64,000 nt of DNA from Ceratorhiza oryzae-sativae (taxonomy: Eukaryota; Basidiomycota; Agaricomycetes; Cantharellales; Ceratobasidiaceae): positions 1,240,001 through 1,304,000 of the forward strand of contig JARWMV010000237.1 in NCBI GenBank assembly GCA_030998015.1, in the 5' to 3' direction. The notes beneath the pieces are model-generated. The model searched no databases and was not told where the DNA came from. It worked only from the letters and a program-made list of their open reading frames with translations. This document shows, one piece after another, positions 22,693-35,566 of this stretch. Positions within the stretch are counted from its first letter, which is position 1. Each line of letters starts with the position of its first letter. The translations under genes and the position numbers were made by a program.

Positions 22693-25600
22693 CTATCGAG
22701 GTGGGTGGTGCGGTTGAGAAGGACTGTGTGGATCTTGCCACGACATCTCTGTTGTTTTGTTTCGAGCCACGGGCTTTAATCGGGGCCGAGTAGCGCCAGG
22801 CGTGCCCGAAGTGACCGAGGTTTCGCTCGCTGTTCGACGCATGACTCCTCGTCGTTTGGGAGCAACGCCACTTCGCGGGGCAATATAGTGTGAGCTGATG
22901 TTTCCGTTTAGGTCTGGGTGTCGTGCACCGTGTCCATTGAGCGGGAGGGGCTGGGCGATTGGCTGTGGCTCCGGACCAGACAGAGAGGGAAGAATTTCAC
23001 GCGCCAGTTCACGAACCAGGACAGCGGCGTCGTTTTTGCTGAGCCGCTCCACAATATCGGTGAGCCCGTATCGGCGGATAAGCCCACTTCGATCTGGATG
23101 TACATCGAATACCGCACGAAGGATACGGAGTAGGTTGAGCCGAGTAACGGCTTTGCCATGTCCCAACCGGTCAGTAATGCGTTGGAAGAACTGGGATTTG
23201 CTCGAGATGCCGAGGGTAATGCTTTGAGACAGACGGCAAATTTTGAGGAAGGGATCAAGTAGTTTTTCAAACGAGTTGGCTTTCGACGTGGTAAAGCATT
23301 TCAGCATCGCCTCGAGTGAATCAGCCTGGATCAAAAAGTCCTCGACCCGGGTAGTCTCGTCTTGCAACCTAGAAAAGCAGATCAGGAATAGCACAACTTC
23401 GGTTTCGAAAAATGCGCACCAAGAAAGAAGGGCCTCCAAAGCGCTGACCTGGAAGTATGGATCTGAAAGCAAGCGCAAATACAACTCGAGACAATTGTGT
23501 TGCCACAAAAGCGCCCGGCAGCTTTTTCCAGCGCTCACAAGATCGCAAAGAATAGGCAGAGCAAACTGTTTCAATGGAGAGCTCGTTTCCGAAATCTTGA
23601 CCAAGTTTGGGATGATGCCTGCTTGAGCGGCTTCTTCTTGTCGGCCCTTGTTTAATCGACAAAGGTTAAAGCAAGTTTGGAAGATGTGATTGGCAATTTC
23701 CTGAGCATATTTGTTAGGAAATGGCACGCAAAGACGTTGGAAAGTTGGGCGTACCGTGCTGTGTGGTCCTCCACTTTGCTCATCTAAAATACGAATAATA
23801 ATCTCAATTGCACTGGCATTTTGTAGAGCGTCTAGCAAAGTGGGGTTCATTGACAGATGCTTGATAGCTTTGAGCATGACGACCAAGTGATTTGGCTCCA
23901 ATAACTCGCATGCTCGTAGCAAACCTAGATCGTTTGAGTATCTTCCGAATGGGTAACCAAAAATTGAGCAACTCACGTCGGATAACCTTCCTATTTCCAA
24001 GGGCAGTCCTCACATGGATATCCGAATGCGAGACCTGACAGAATACTAGGACAATCTGTAGAATTTTGGTCTTCATTTCTTCAGAGTGTTCACCACGGGT
24101 TGTGATTATATTCAAAAGGGCCGATGATAGGGGCTCCAGTAACCCCTCTCGGATGAACATGCGACAAAAGTCATTCTTGTGAGTTGGACCCTGCGAGACT
24201 ATTAGGATCCAACTCGTTGTTCACACGCATATAACCAACCTGGAGTTCGAATACGCTCCCAATACCATTCAGAGCGTGTGCGACCAGGTTTGTTTGCTCA
24301 GCGTAATCTTCGTCCATTAGGTCAACTAGCACCTTCAGCCCGCGGCACCTATATGCATAGAGTTGTGAATGAGGGAAATTAAAAACGAGCTGGTTACTCA
24401 CGAGATGAACATTTGGAGTGTCAGTACAGAAGTGTGGCACAGGACCCGAATGAAATTGGAGGCTTCTATTCGGCACTCGGTCGAGTACTTTTTGGTCGTA
24501 AAAGCTGTTCAACTCGTTAATTTTTGGAAATCACACAAACCCGGTTCACGCACTCATCACTACTGGAATACCACTATCTCCCTCGTCAACTTGAATTCTC
24601 GAATGGGACGAAAAAAAAAACTCACCCAATCAAACAAAAGCTCTCTAAGAATCCAAGGTCTCCTCCGACCAACTACGACACATCCATCCTGTCAGGCTCT
24701 GGAATCCTATCCCCTCAAAAGGAACTCACCAGATTAACAATCTTCAGCAACCTAATCGTCACGTCTCGGCTAGGTTTACTCTCCAAAACCTCCAGTATCG
24801 CCAACATTCCATGCGCTGAAACAAGTTGGGCTTGCATCTCGGGCGCTTCGGCCATGATCCCTAACAGCTCGTCGCACGCACTGCGCTGCTCATCGTCGGG
24901 TGTGTTTGGCTCGAGCTTATCAATGAGAGCGTTGACCGAAGCAGTAAGGCGTGCGTGCCGATCTCGTGAAAGGTTGGTTTCAAGATCGTTTTCGTCGAAT
25001 CCTTCGTCGATCTGTGGGTGATCGTGTGAGTATATAAGCGCAGTATATGGTGGATCATGCTACCTCGGCAAACGGATCTTCCTCGTCGTCATCCTCGTCA
25101 CCTAGCCAGGATCGCCTAGATAGCCGCGTATTCAACTGGAGCGTATGCATAACCACATCTGGCGCTAATTTGTTCTAGTTAGCCCACCAACTCATCTCCT
25201 CACTCGCAGGATCGCACCATTAGTACCCGGCTTCCCAAACACATCTTCATAATCTTCATCCTCTTCCTCCGTGTATCGCCCCAATTCTTTCCTTAATTCA
25301 GCTCGGCCCAATGAACCAGACGGTGGGGGTAATTGCATTTGGGATTGAGACCCGTTCCGGTGAGGGCCCAAGGCTGGTGCCGATGCGGGTGGAGGAGTGA
25401 TGGGCGATGAGCCTGGCCTAAGTAGGGCAGTCGGCTGGGGTCGGATTTTTGTGGGCGTAAGGTCTAGAGCTAGGTCGCCAACGGTTGGGCGAGTCGTGAG
25501 GCGAGGAATGTCGTCTGGATGAAAGAGACCTCGGCGGGAACCATTGCGCATCTATAGGTCTAGGTTCATAGACCGAACAGATCATGTGGTAGTGAACACC

Positions 25601-27689
25601 TGCCTTGAAACTAGCAACCTTTTGCTCAATCTGCATGTCCTCGTCTTCGCCGCCAAGATCCGAATAATCCTCAACAATCGTTTCCATAAGGGGAGGCGTT
25701 TTTAAGACCTCGCTCCTGCTCCCAGGACTTTTTGCAGGCCGGATGGTCTGTACATTCTCCTCCACATCTGTCTTTGCATCTGGTAGCGATGGTTCTGTTG
25801 AGCTAGACGAAAGCATGCTCGAGTCGGACCCCTTGTCCATCGCTACACCTATGGGTCGCCTGAGATCCCGCAAACCCAACAAACCCTACAAAAGACATAC
25901 CTTGCAGCTTCGTAAAGGATATTCCTTCCTCGAAATCATCATCCCAATTATCTGTATCCTCTTCAGCAGCTCTCTGGAGCGCTGCAGTCTCCCTTTCCCG
26001 ACTCTCCATTCTACCGACCAACGACACGGCAGCAAACCCAGCTCCAACTCCCAAAGGGCTCGTCACGCCAATTGGCGGAATATTCCTGCCCCCTTTTGTC
26101 TCGATCCGGCGCGGTGTAGATCTTTGCGGCGAAAACACAGACGGGCCGGGTAGCGGAGCCGGGGGGATAAAGCCCATTCGCCAATTTTTGGCAGAAGGAT
26201 CCGTTGGGCGGGGTGTAGGCGAGGTGTTGATTGGGTCTGCAACTGTTCGACCACGCCCGGCTCGGGATTGGCGTTGGGCGGCCGGACGGGACGGGGCTAA
26301 CAGCAAAATGCAGGTTCATAACGCGCAATGCAACAGGCGCGAGCATAGAACGTACATTTTAACGCTTCGTTCCATTGTTGAACCTTTTGAACTGCCTCGT
26401 CATAGTTCGACAACGGTCGCTGGCCAGGAACATTTTCCGACCCCATCTGCTTTCGTGCTGATGCCATCCATGGATGCTTCAAGAGCTTTTTCGCAGAAAC
26501 TCGAAGATTTGCATCTTTTTGAAAACAATGATATAAAAAGTCTTTCACAATCTATACCGAGTAGCCAGCATTAACGCCGATTAAGCAGGTGCAGGAGAGA
26601 GGGACAAACCGGCGAGCATCCTTCGGGCAAAGGTGGGCAATCATCCTGAACAATACGAAAGAGCGCAGGCATAGGGTCGAGGAAATGGTATGGTGGATGG
26701 CCCTCGAGCAGCTCAATGACGACACAGCCTACGCTCCTATGTGTCAAGCGAATAAGATGGAAGAGCATGGTTCCGCTGAGTTACGTACCAAACGTCTGAG
26801 GCTGTGGTGGCGCCCGATTGCTCGATGACCTCGGGAGCCACTAATACACAACAAGTTAGCTCAACAGGGCGAAACCAAAAGCCTAACCCAAAAACACTCA
26901 CTCCAGTACGGAGATCCAACCACAGCAGCATCATTCAGTGCACCGGTTGGAGTCGTAGCCACACCAAAATCCGCAAGCTTTACAGTTCCGTCCTTGTTGG
27001 TGAGTATATTCGCTCCCTTGATATCCCGATGGATGACACCCTGGTCGTGAAGGTAGACGAGCCCTTCGAGAACCTGTGATATGTACACGGCAACCAGGTT
27101 CTCTGGGAATTTGCCAAACCGTTTACAGATGTTGTGTAGAGAGCCGTTTTCGCAGTACCTAGGATGAACATTAGCTAAACCGGCAACCTAGACTTGACGG
27201 GAAACTCACTCAAGAATGATATATAGACATTCTCTCGTCTTGACATAGCCCTTGTATTTCACGATGTTCGGATGCTAGGTGATATATGAGCGTTGGAAGG
27301 TGATCGAGGAGAGCATAACGCGAAGCATCTTACATCCAGTATCTTCAGAAGGTTGATCTCGGACTGGCAGGTCGCGTGTTAGCCCGGCTGGGAAGACGGA
27401 ATGTTGGACGCACCATGAGCTCACCAAGCTCGGACTTGGGCACATCGCTTAGCTGGATTTGCTTCACTGCTACGGTCTCTCCTGTTTGCCAGTTGAGCGC
27501 GCCTGGGATGGGATGTCGTCAGCCCGAAACGCGCCACTCAAGCCACCTCACACGTACGGTACACCTGGCCAAAGGCACCCTTGCCGAGCGAATCGCCCAG
27601 TTGCTAGAAGAAATATATCAGCACAAATACAACTGCCAGCTCGCCATACGGTTGCGTACATAATTTTGTATGGTCACTGGATTCGCCAT
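22693..27689 (-). CDS. STE-group protein kinase of the MEN/SIN pathway (Cdc15/Cdc7/SepH-like)
   Basis: Starts [10 protein letters not shown] (ATG at 27687-27689), followed directly by [16 protein letters not shown], the Gly-rich loop. [20 protein letters not shown] carries the ATP-binding Lys and DHPNIVKY follows. Then come [13 protein letters not shown] (catalytic loop), KLADFGVAT (DFG), the activation segment GSPYW joined to [17 protein letters not shown], and the kinase end [20 protein letters not shown]. The kinase is N-terminal. It is followed by a long low-complexity linker (about 24900-26300) and an ARM/HEAT-like helical C-terminus (22693-24500), ending [16 protein letters not shown]. 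This layout and the kinase wording match fungal septation/mitotic-exit kinases that act at the spindle pole body downstream of a small GTPase. It is head-to-head with the thioesterase gene. Exon borders in the linker are approximate. Confidence 0.85.
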
Positions 27690-27962
27690 GTTGGCTCGTG
27701 CAGTTGGTTGTCAAGCCTGGAGTGACAGGAGAGCCCCTATAAGCGTGCTGGTGGACAGGTTGTGGTCGACGTGAAGCGCAGGGCGATGCGGGTCCTATGA
27801 CATATAGAGCGACCGGCTGCTGGGCTCTGGGCGTGAATGCGGTCAGCAACAAGTCTGAACAATGATCGCGGCTCTCCTAAGGCTAGATTCGGCTCGACTT
27901 GGATAAATGACGTTGGGCGCTTGGCTCACGTGGTTCCCCACCGTTTCCGCTCGACTCCAATC
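27690..27962. promoter_or_regulatory. Short divergent promoter, SepH-like kinase / ACOT13-like thioesterase
   Basis: Only 273 bases separate the two start codons. It contains CACGTG at 27927-27932 (followed by G). Confidence 0.5.
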
Positions 27963-28846
27963 ATGTCGGCCTGTTTGCGCTTTACACGCAAGGTACGGCC
28001 AATCAAGCAGCCATATTCACCGACTTGATAATATATTGGAATAGGTCTGGCAGTCCTTCGTCATAAACCAAGGTCTGCATATTCCTTCAATCATTCATCA
28101 GACGAATACAACGTGACAGCCTTCAAGGACACGATCCGCACTGTTTCCCTTCTGTAAGCTGGATAATCAACCAAAATATTATTCAGACCGAGATCGACAC
28201 TAATGAAACATAGCTCAATGTTGTCAAGGCGATACCAGGCCGGGTAGAGGCGTCACTGAAGATAGAGTCGCAAAATTGTATGCTGCCATGTCTGTTTTTA
28301 GTTCAGCATTGACGCTACCCATCCGCCTGCAGTAAACCGAAACAAGGTATGTCCAGTCATGCTTCTGCGCTTTGATTCAGCACCACCCCTACATAAAGAC
28401 AGTTCATGGTGGTTTCATATCCTCCCTCACCGACACCATTGGGTCTCTTGCCGTTGGCACCAAGGGGCAGTGGATGACTGGGGTCTCGACGGATATCGCA
28501 ACAACCTTCATCAAGCCAGCAGGCAAAGAAGGGGATACTCCACTGTGTAGGCTTAGTGGAAAGCATGGGTAAGTCCCCGTATATGCATGCATCAACCAGT
28601 CAACGATGACCAGCCGGATAGGAAAAACACTGGCTTACACGAGAGTCGAATTCAGAAACCCCGGAGGGCAGCTGGTGGCATTTGGACGTAAGCATTGCTC
28701 ATCAAATTCACACCTTGACCTTTGCTAACATGCAAAGTCCAGACCATACAAAATTTATAGGGAAGACTATCGATCACGAGAAGAACGTGAAATTCTCTCC
28801 GGATGGTGAATCTGTAATAGAAGGGTCTTTTGAGGAAGGCAGTTGA
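27963..28846 (+). CDS. Hotdog-fold acyl-CoA thioesterase (ACOT13/Them2-like, PaaI type)
   Basis: Small exons give MSACLRFTRK, VWQSFVINQ and DEYNVTAFKDTIR, then LNVVKAIPGRVEASLKIESQ. NRNKHHPYIKTVHGGFISSL holds the hotdog His-Gly-Gly catalytic region, followed by TDTIGSLAV, GVSTDIATTFIKPAGKEGD, GKTLAYTRVEF and LVAFGHHTKFIGK. The tail ends VIEGSFEEGS before the TGA at 28844-28846. The motif HGG plus the D in helix 1 and the order of strands match the ACOT13/PaaI family, which hydrolyses acyl-CoA thioesters in mitochondria or cytosol. The N-terminus is not clearly a targeting peptide. One junction (about 28150-28215) only keeps frame with a weak donor (ACT|gtttcc), so that exon border is unsure. 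Divergent from the kinase gene. Confidence 0.75.
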
Positions 28847-28936
28847 GTTTGTTACGACAATGTAAAAAAGTGATACTAGTGCATCCTTGGAGATTGCTGG
28901 AGCTTATAGATAGGTTTGTATAGCTCTATTCGTAGC

Positions 28937-29017
28937 GCCTGGCTAGCTCAATCGGTAGAGCGTGAGACTCTTAAAACGGTCATCTCAAGGTTGTGGGTTC
29001 GACCCCCACGTTAGGCT
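28937..29017 (+). tRNA. tRNA-Lys (anticodon CTT) with a short intron
   Basis: Acceptor GCCTGGC pairs with GTTAGGC (two G-T pairs). The D-arm is AGCTCAATCGGTAGAGC. The anticodon stem TGAGA/TCTCA encloses CTCTTA followed by an intron of about 8 bases one position 3' of the anticodon CTT. The T-arm is GTGGG-TTCGACC-CCCAC. A and B boxes are intact. The mature length without the intron is 73 nt. Confidence 0.92.
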
Positions 29018-30016
29018 AATAGGAACTCTTTTTGCTCCTCCGTAGTCTTGCCGCCCCGAATAACAGCTTCTCAGGACGAAATCTTGAATTAATTAATGTT
29101 TTCCCATAAGCCACTTTTTTATGCGCGTCGAAAGCTACGCGCAAACACAAGGGTCCCAATTGCTGACGACCTGGTCGTCACACCATCAAGTCAAGCTCAG
29201 TTTTGCATCGCTAGAGTCTTCCCAGCTGGCCGGTAAATAATAAACTATAAATGGGTGTTTTCGAGGCTACAGGTAAAGTCTGAGGCCAGCTTCGAACTGC
29301 AAATTGTTACGCGCAGCGACCAGCGGGATGATCTAGTGTAGCCTCTGATCTCGGGTATATGCGTCAAATCTCCTGGGTTATAGATTATAAAACTCCGACG
29401 GACTGTTTTAGCCAGATGATCGATGGGAATCAACCCAAACCTAGCGCTACCTCCAATAAACCTATTGGACATGCCATTGTACTCGAGAATTGGGGGTTTG
29501 ATATATCCCCCTCTTGCCGGTCCCATTCAAGGTCGGATCCAGTCAAACCAGAGTTTACATTTAGTCTAGTTTTTCTTTTTTTTAGTCGTATTTTGCTAGC
29601 TCTCACGACTTTGACTCTATGTGCTCGAGCAGTTTGAATAAACAATGGCCACCCGAACTAGGATTGATCCCCTGCCGTCTGAGTAGTCAGCGATCAAATA
29701 AGCACACACACAACCCGAAGAAGATGGGTCCAGTACCATTCTGTCGCCGCGCCAATCACCTCGTGTTTCTATGTCGATGGATGGGTTCAACTCAACAGCA
29801 GAAGGGTGAATGGAAAATTTGTCTGATTCTCATAAGGATCGCGCCATATGACATGTTACCGTTGTTCGTTGTTCAGCAACCCCTCCTTACCAGGTCTCTC
29901 AAACTTTGAAAAATTCCCCCGAGCTGCGTTACATATTAGCCTCACAGCCAACTATGGCATATCAAGGCACGTAACCTATATATTTCATCTCAACCGTCAC
30001 ATGTTAACTTCGGATA
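29018..30016. other. Gene-poor stretch between tRNA-Lys and the uncharacterised gene
   Basis: About 1 kb. Apart from the tRNA terminator, no exon with recognisable content is seen on either strand. Confidence 0.4.
29029..29033 (+). terminator. Pol III terminator of tRNA-Lys
   Basis: A run of five T begins about 12 bases after the tRNA 3' end, the usual RNA polymerase III stop. Confidence 0.6.
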
Positions 30017-31364
30017 TTGTGCGTGGCCCACTGCCAACGTCAAGGACTGCTTGGTGCGGAATCTTACCAGGATGATGGCGTCCGTAGATCCAAACGCAAA
30101 GCTCGATCTGAGGATCAGCACGATTCGGGAGAAACCGAATGCTATTGTCAAGGTGAAATGTATGGTGATACGGGCAAGCAACCAAAGTATAGGGGTATCC
30201 TGGATAGACGGTGTGGCATTGAAGATGCTTTAAAGCCGAGTGCTGCAAGTAAGTGGTCTAATTTGCTAATCTTACTATGCATGTATGTGGGCCTGCGCTT
30301 ACACCGCATAAACTTAGGAGATGCTGTGCTCGTGGCACCTCCTACTTCTAAATCACCTTCTCCCACTTGTGGTCTGTGGCGCAACGAGGGTTGCGGCTTT
30401 GGCAACTGGATACAAGTGAAAAGATCCAAACTAACGGCTCAAAACGATACTACCCAACTGACCAGAGGCCATGAGGTATCAAGCGAACGAATCGGGCAAA
30501 TCGAAGAATCTACGATACACAATAAAAAAGGGAAGGCATGGTACCGGTGGGCCTTTACATCTATTCGGGTCTTTAAAGAGCTCATGGGGTGTTAGACCGT
30601 TTTGCGAGATGGTTTTTACGGCTTGGGGGGATGGGAAAAGCCCGAAGACATCCGGCCAATGCAGAAAGACACAAGCGGCCGACCCATATTCTGGACAATG
30701 AGCGGACATCGTCGACGGCTCCTGACGCCCGCCTGGGACATTGGTTTCGACGCAAACTGGAGCGAATGGGGTGCTGGATTTGTTGCCGCCTTTCGCAAAA
30801 GGTCGAGAAAGCATGCCTTTGCCAAGCATCTTGCGAAGGAAAGCACTAAACATATCCGACGGCTCCTCAGGGACGGCGAATGGGCAGCGTGTATTCTAGC
30901 CTCAAAGTCGAACATGGAAAACCCCGAGGAGCACGCTAAATCGGATAGGACCGGAGTGGATGAGACCCCACGGCAGCAAGAGGTTTGTTTTGACAGTCGT
31001 AAATATAGACATCTAACCTCTTTCGTCTGGCAGGGGGGAGTGCATCAGGTGAGCAACCAGCATCCGGCAATTAAGTCTGGAATGGATTTCCGGTCTTCTG
31101 CTTCGTTACACAGAGCTCCATCGCCGCCGATGGACCATGAGTCCCTCCTGGATTCAGACCCTGATCTCGCTCACCCCGGATTCTCAACACCCACTCACAT
31201 TGGTAGGTAGACATAAACAGTATAGCAGGCTTTCTCATCTTTTCTTAGATCCCAGGTTGCTTGTGAATGTTTCTAAAACATCATCTCGGAAGTGTCAAGC
31301 GATGAAACCGAAGGCAGGGAGAAATACGACAAAGCCGGAGGAGAACGAGAGGTTGCCTACCTAG
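30017..31364 (+). CDS. Uncharacterised basic protein, 5' end not resolved
   Basis: I do not recognise this protein. It is supported by four frame-consistent splices. Exon ...ALKPSAA joins RDAVLVAPPTSKSPSP across gtaagt...ttag. Exon ...TTQLTRGHE joins TVLRDGFYGLGGWEKPED across 30477-30595. ...TPRQQE joins GGVHQVSNQHPAI across a 53-nt intron. ...STPTHI joins DPRLLVNVSKTSS across 31205-31248. It ends KPEENERLPT with TAG at 31362-31364. A central block is Trp-rich and basic: RPIFWTMSGHRRRLLTPAWD, then FDANWSEWGAGFVAAFRKRS, KHAFAKHLAKESTKHIRRLL and DGEWAACIL. The tail is low complexity. No signal peptide or membrane helix is seen. The start codon was not found: the open frame at 30017 has no ATG, so a further 5' exon is likely. 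Confidence 0.5.
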
Positions 31365-31790
31365 CGTCGTGTAACTCTAAATTTGTGATAATGGCAACTT
31401 CTAGGAACATGATTCGACATGTTAGTCGTTTGTGATTGAGAACACGCAGTACAACCTCATTGGATCGAGGCCAATGCGGCCGGACGGGATCATCACAGCC
31501 CCGGGATAGAATATCGTTATGTATGCGTGATGGTGGATATATTGACGATCTCTGGCCCATTTGCCGACATTGATCCCCGGACGCCCATTGGTGGCGGGTT
31601 AGCCAAAACCGATGGGTCATGGACTAGGGGCACCTAAAGTTAGATCAACCCACGATCGCCAACGTGGGGAATCCGAAGGGAAGACAGCAATAAGAGCGAT
31701 AAATAAACCAAGGATTATATACATGAGTGTTTGGAGTATGTTATGCAGCGAGAGCGAGAGCGAAAGCAGTACGAGGGTGATACAGGTAAG
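31365..31790. other. Convergent 3' region
   Basis: About 425 bases between the 3' ends of the uncharacterised gene and of DUF6534 gene C. Nothing recognised. Confidence 0.3.
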
Positions 31791-33775
31791 TTACTTGGGA
31801 TCATATGATTGTCTAGAGTGCATCGACGTTTCGTCGGAAATGGCAATTTTTGACACTGTTCCATGTAATTGCACTGCAGTCCCAGAGTGAGTGTAATGTT
31901 CTTCCTCGATGTCGCCTGCCCGTTTGGAGTCAATGCCATACTGTTCCAGCTCAAACCCGTCATCGCGATGGACCTAGATGTAACAAATAAGCTTTTCAGA
32001 ATATAGTATATAGCGCATATACTCACAGTAGCAGTTGTCGTCACCTGGATAGCAGTAGTGCCCTGTGTTGTAAAGTTGAATGTTAGGAAAACAATAAGTG
32101 GATAATCGACTTTAACTTACCGATTTTGCCTGGTTAGGTTGCCACACGGAAGGCGCGGTCCGCTTGCTCTGGCTTGGGATTGGACCTATAGCGCCGCCAG
32201 ACCGCGATTCGGGGGCAGGGGCGTCTCCTGAAGTGAAGCTGCCACCCCATCCGTTACGAGAGTTCAGAGTTGACATGAGCGAATTGGTGTACAATTTGCC
32301 TATGAACAGTGTCTAGTCAGCACCTGGCTAAGTAGTAGTTGTCCGAGAACACTTACATAGCGGCAACTGGAAGAACAGATGCCTATCGTAGGTGATGTCA
32401 GAGGTGCCTAACGGGGCCCAGCATGTGTACTTACAGGTTATTTTCCTGTAAGGGAGGCCAAAGTTAAAGATAGGTTCTCCGCGATACAGAGCTGAAACTC
32501 ACGAGACCCAAATAAAGTATCAGGTCGACCGTAGCCCAGACGGTTGTGATCAACCCAGTTTGTACCGTGACTAGTCAAAGCGGTTAACGCTCATCCATCA
32601 CGTGTTGGAAATACCTACGTCGAACTAGCCGTGTGATAACATCATCGGTCTTTGAAAACCCTGTGCGATGGGTGTGCTGTAGTTTGTCGTTAGGTGACAA
32701 CGAGCATCAGGTAAGCTTCTAGACCACGCACTAGATACCAACTGAGAGCGCAAGTGATCACAACATCAGTCAGAGCTGAAAGACCGAGCCATGTGATAAC
32801 CGCCTAATATAATAGTTCAGAGAAGCCCTGTTAGCGGGGATGATACCAGAATTGAATCCTGACACTTACAGCTTTCAGTTCCTGGAAACGATTGAAGTCA
32901 CGAACAATCGAGGCGCCAATTGTCGAACCGAGGCCAGCAGCTGGAGCAATTGTTAGCCTCACTGAATCACACCGTAGACGTTCCAGATTTTTTACCGAGC
33001 TGAATAAACGCAGAAAATCCAATCAAGAACCCGAGCCAGTTCTGACCAGTGAGCCGAGCAATGCGCCATGCAAAGAAGCTTTGGGTAGTTGAGGAGATCA
33101 TGGTCTAAAATTAATATAGGTATCTTAATGCAGCGGAGGGCTATTAGTAAATACGCACAGTCATGACGGGTTCTGGGAGTAGGACACATGAAAAAATGAG
33201 CTAGAACCCTCGGAAAGCGCTGTTCCCTTCAACTCACCGACGTTGAATACTGTAAATATCCGGTGAAAGTCAGCGGATCCAGCAATAGCATAGATTATGA
33301 TAATTTGCTTACACCAATGCGAGTGAACAATCGCTTCCATGTCACCTACAGGAATGTAAACGATGAGACTGTGATGGATAGAGAATCAAGCCTCTTACCA
33401 AATAAAGTAATGGTATACCGCCAGACAAGCCCAATGTCAAACGCGGTGTTGAGAGTATCAATGACGAACAGCCACGCAACCTATGAGGTTAGAGTAAGCA
33501 TCGGAGCGTGTTGCAATAGTCGCCCATCTCTCACCAGTATCTTGATCCACTTGTGATCTCTGTGAACCGGGTCACTTAACATGGACAACTTATATGATAG
33601 CGCGATACTCACCTGGGGAATGAGATGTAGTACACCGCGGTTTGCGTGACCATAATCCCGTATAGCCACACATTGAGCACCGTGCCCAATAGAATAGGTC
33701 CCAGACTGTCATAGTTCGTGAGTGCTACATAACAACTCACGGACAATGCACTTACGCTAGATCCAAACCACCCAT
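31791..33775 (-). CDS. DUF6534 multi-pass membrane protein, paralogue C
   Basis: Exon 1 gives MGGLDLA from the ATG at 33773-33775. It splices to LGPILLGTVLNVWLYGIMVT, with QTAVYYISFP next. Further exons on this strand read VAWLFVIDTLNTAFDIGLVW, then AGLGSTIGASIVRDFNRFQE, HRTGFSKTDDVITRLV, and the signature LYTNSLMSTLNSRNGWGG. The soluble tail has APAPESRSGGAIGPIPSQSK, then GTTAIQVTTTAT, then VHRDDGFELEQYGIDSKRAG, and ends HSRQSYDPK with TAA at 31791-31793. The exon layout and wording are closest to paralogue A, including the GFEL/GFEM motif in the tail, although A lies 18 kb away. It is a singleton between the uncharacterised gene and a 1.8-kb gene-poor gap. All family blocks are present, so it is probably functional. 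Confidence 0.8.
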
Positions 33776-35566
33776 TTTGTCTCAACCCAGTTCCAATCTC
33801 GTCGACGATTCCAAGCAGTCTCAACGGGGTGGAAGCGTCGTGGGGTTGAGCTTTTTCAGAGGCGACGTGTTTTGCTCTTATGTACACCTCGCATGGTCCC
33901 GGCATTCTGGCCCCCACATTTTTTGTCGTCGTCACTTCCTGGTTTCATCGCTTGGTTCGGTGGGTTGGATGAAATGCGAATGAAATAGGAATAGGGCAAC
34001 TCAGGAGGAGGTGCGCTATACCAATCTGGTTTGAGAGCCGAGCCTGATGCCCCGGGGTTCCCGAGACGATATGGAAGCATGGTTGATGCACTGAACAATC
34101 CACGCCAGCTCAAAATGCGCATTCGACCGGGAGATCCGCCGGTCGGTCAAATGGACTAATGATGCGGCGTTGAGGTGGCGTTACATCCGATGTCAAAACC
34201 ACGCGTCAAGACCCAGAATGGTAAGCGAATGCTAGTTGTGCCACCATCCTATCATCCAGACCTGATATCGATGTTCACACATCGACACTCGCAGAGCTAC
34301 CTTGTTCGTAGCCCCGATTTACTCACACCTGTCTCAGTGGTGTCTATCAAACGACGTCTGATTGGAGTTATGACTTCGTAGAGGGAGCTGTGCGGAATGA
34401 CTGTTCGCAGTGGATTGGGACGGGGTCCAGGCTACAATATTTCAAAATAGCTGCTGCAACTCGCGTCTGCGGAAAATACCGCAGTGCTATCGTCGGTGAA
34501 ATAGTTCGATTTGAGCTATAATGCCCTCTCACGGGTAGATCCTTCAAGCCCGAGCCTGGATAGTCCCTGGTGAGTCCCTGGTGAGCAACAAGACGCCTTG
34601 CGACTCTACGCCATCAGAATAACCAAAGGGGTAGCTGAGTGGGTAGAGAAGCGCAGTATTGGAACATGGTATATTCATGGCATGTAGATCTCGCTGTTGG
34701 TGCGCTGAGTTTATCTTGCAGGGACGCTACATTAGGAAGACTTGCAAGACTCAGAGATTCTAAATTTGGAAGCTGCTTCATCATCGGCTTGGTAACGCGA
34801 GGCACTAGAATCAGATAGATGAAGGTTTGAGACTATAGTAGATACTAAGAACATGGCAAGGCAAATATTGATTTGCCCAAATGTGCAGAAAGAAGGGCAG
34901 AACTATGAAGGCATGGTATACTCACAAAGCTATTTTGTGTCAGACGGTTGCCTAATGCACAACACGAAAGTGATCGTTGAGCTAACACATAACCTTGCGG
35001 GTATTTGTCTAACCCGAGCGAACGTGCCACTGGCGGCTTCGACCAATCGCTCACTGATCTTTTGCGGTTGGGGGTTGTGTCTACAGTAATCGATGTAAAC
35101 TAGTTTCTTGTGTCGGGCGGCTACCCTATTGTCTCAGCTGATCCGCGTAAATGAGTATTTTGTGCGAACGTCCCATTGATTAATACGTTCGGAGAACATC
35201 GTGAGCGGGCCAGCCCGTTTTGTGCACTGAGCAGATTGAGGTACCTTGTTCAAGGTATGGGGTTAGCCATCAATTTGTTATGCCCGTTTCAGGATCATCC
35301 GCCGTGTACGTCTGAACGTGTACCAAACTTGAGAGCGCTGGATTGGGCAGGAGGATCAAAAAGTTGGGTATTACATTTCTCAAATGATATAGCGAATAGT
35401 GATACAGTGATTCCGAAGAGGAGGATGGAGGAAAGCGCGGATCGGCGAAAATGATACAGTGGGTGTGGCGCGCGAGAGGCGAGACAGAGAAGCCCTGCAG
35501 TAGGGTTGACATGAACAAACAGGATACGCGAGGTGGGAAGCAAGGTCATACATCTCACAGCCGACC
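33776..35566. other. Gene-poor 1.8-kb stretch
   Basis: No supported gene on either strand; short ORFs have no recognised content. It contains an 11-bp direct tandem repeat (AGTCCCTGGTG twice, 34562-34583). It may hold the promoter of gene C and relics of decayed sequence. Confidence 0.4.
34562..34583. repeat. 11-bp direct repeat, two copies
   Basis: AGTCCCTGGTG occurs twice head to tail. Small, possibly by chance or slippage. Confidence 0.6.

Noticed and set aside
34853..35089. Plus-strand 78-codon ORF in the 34-35 kb gap
   Set aside because: No family resemblance and no flanking exons; expected by chance in this much sequence.
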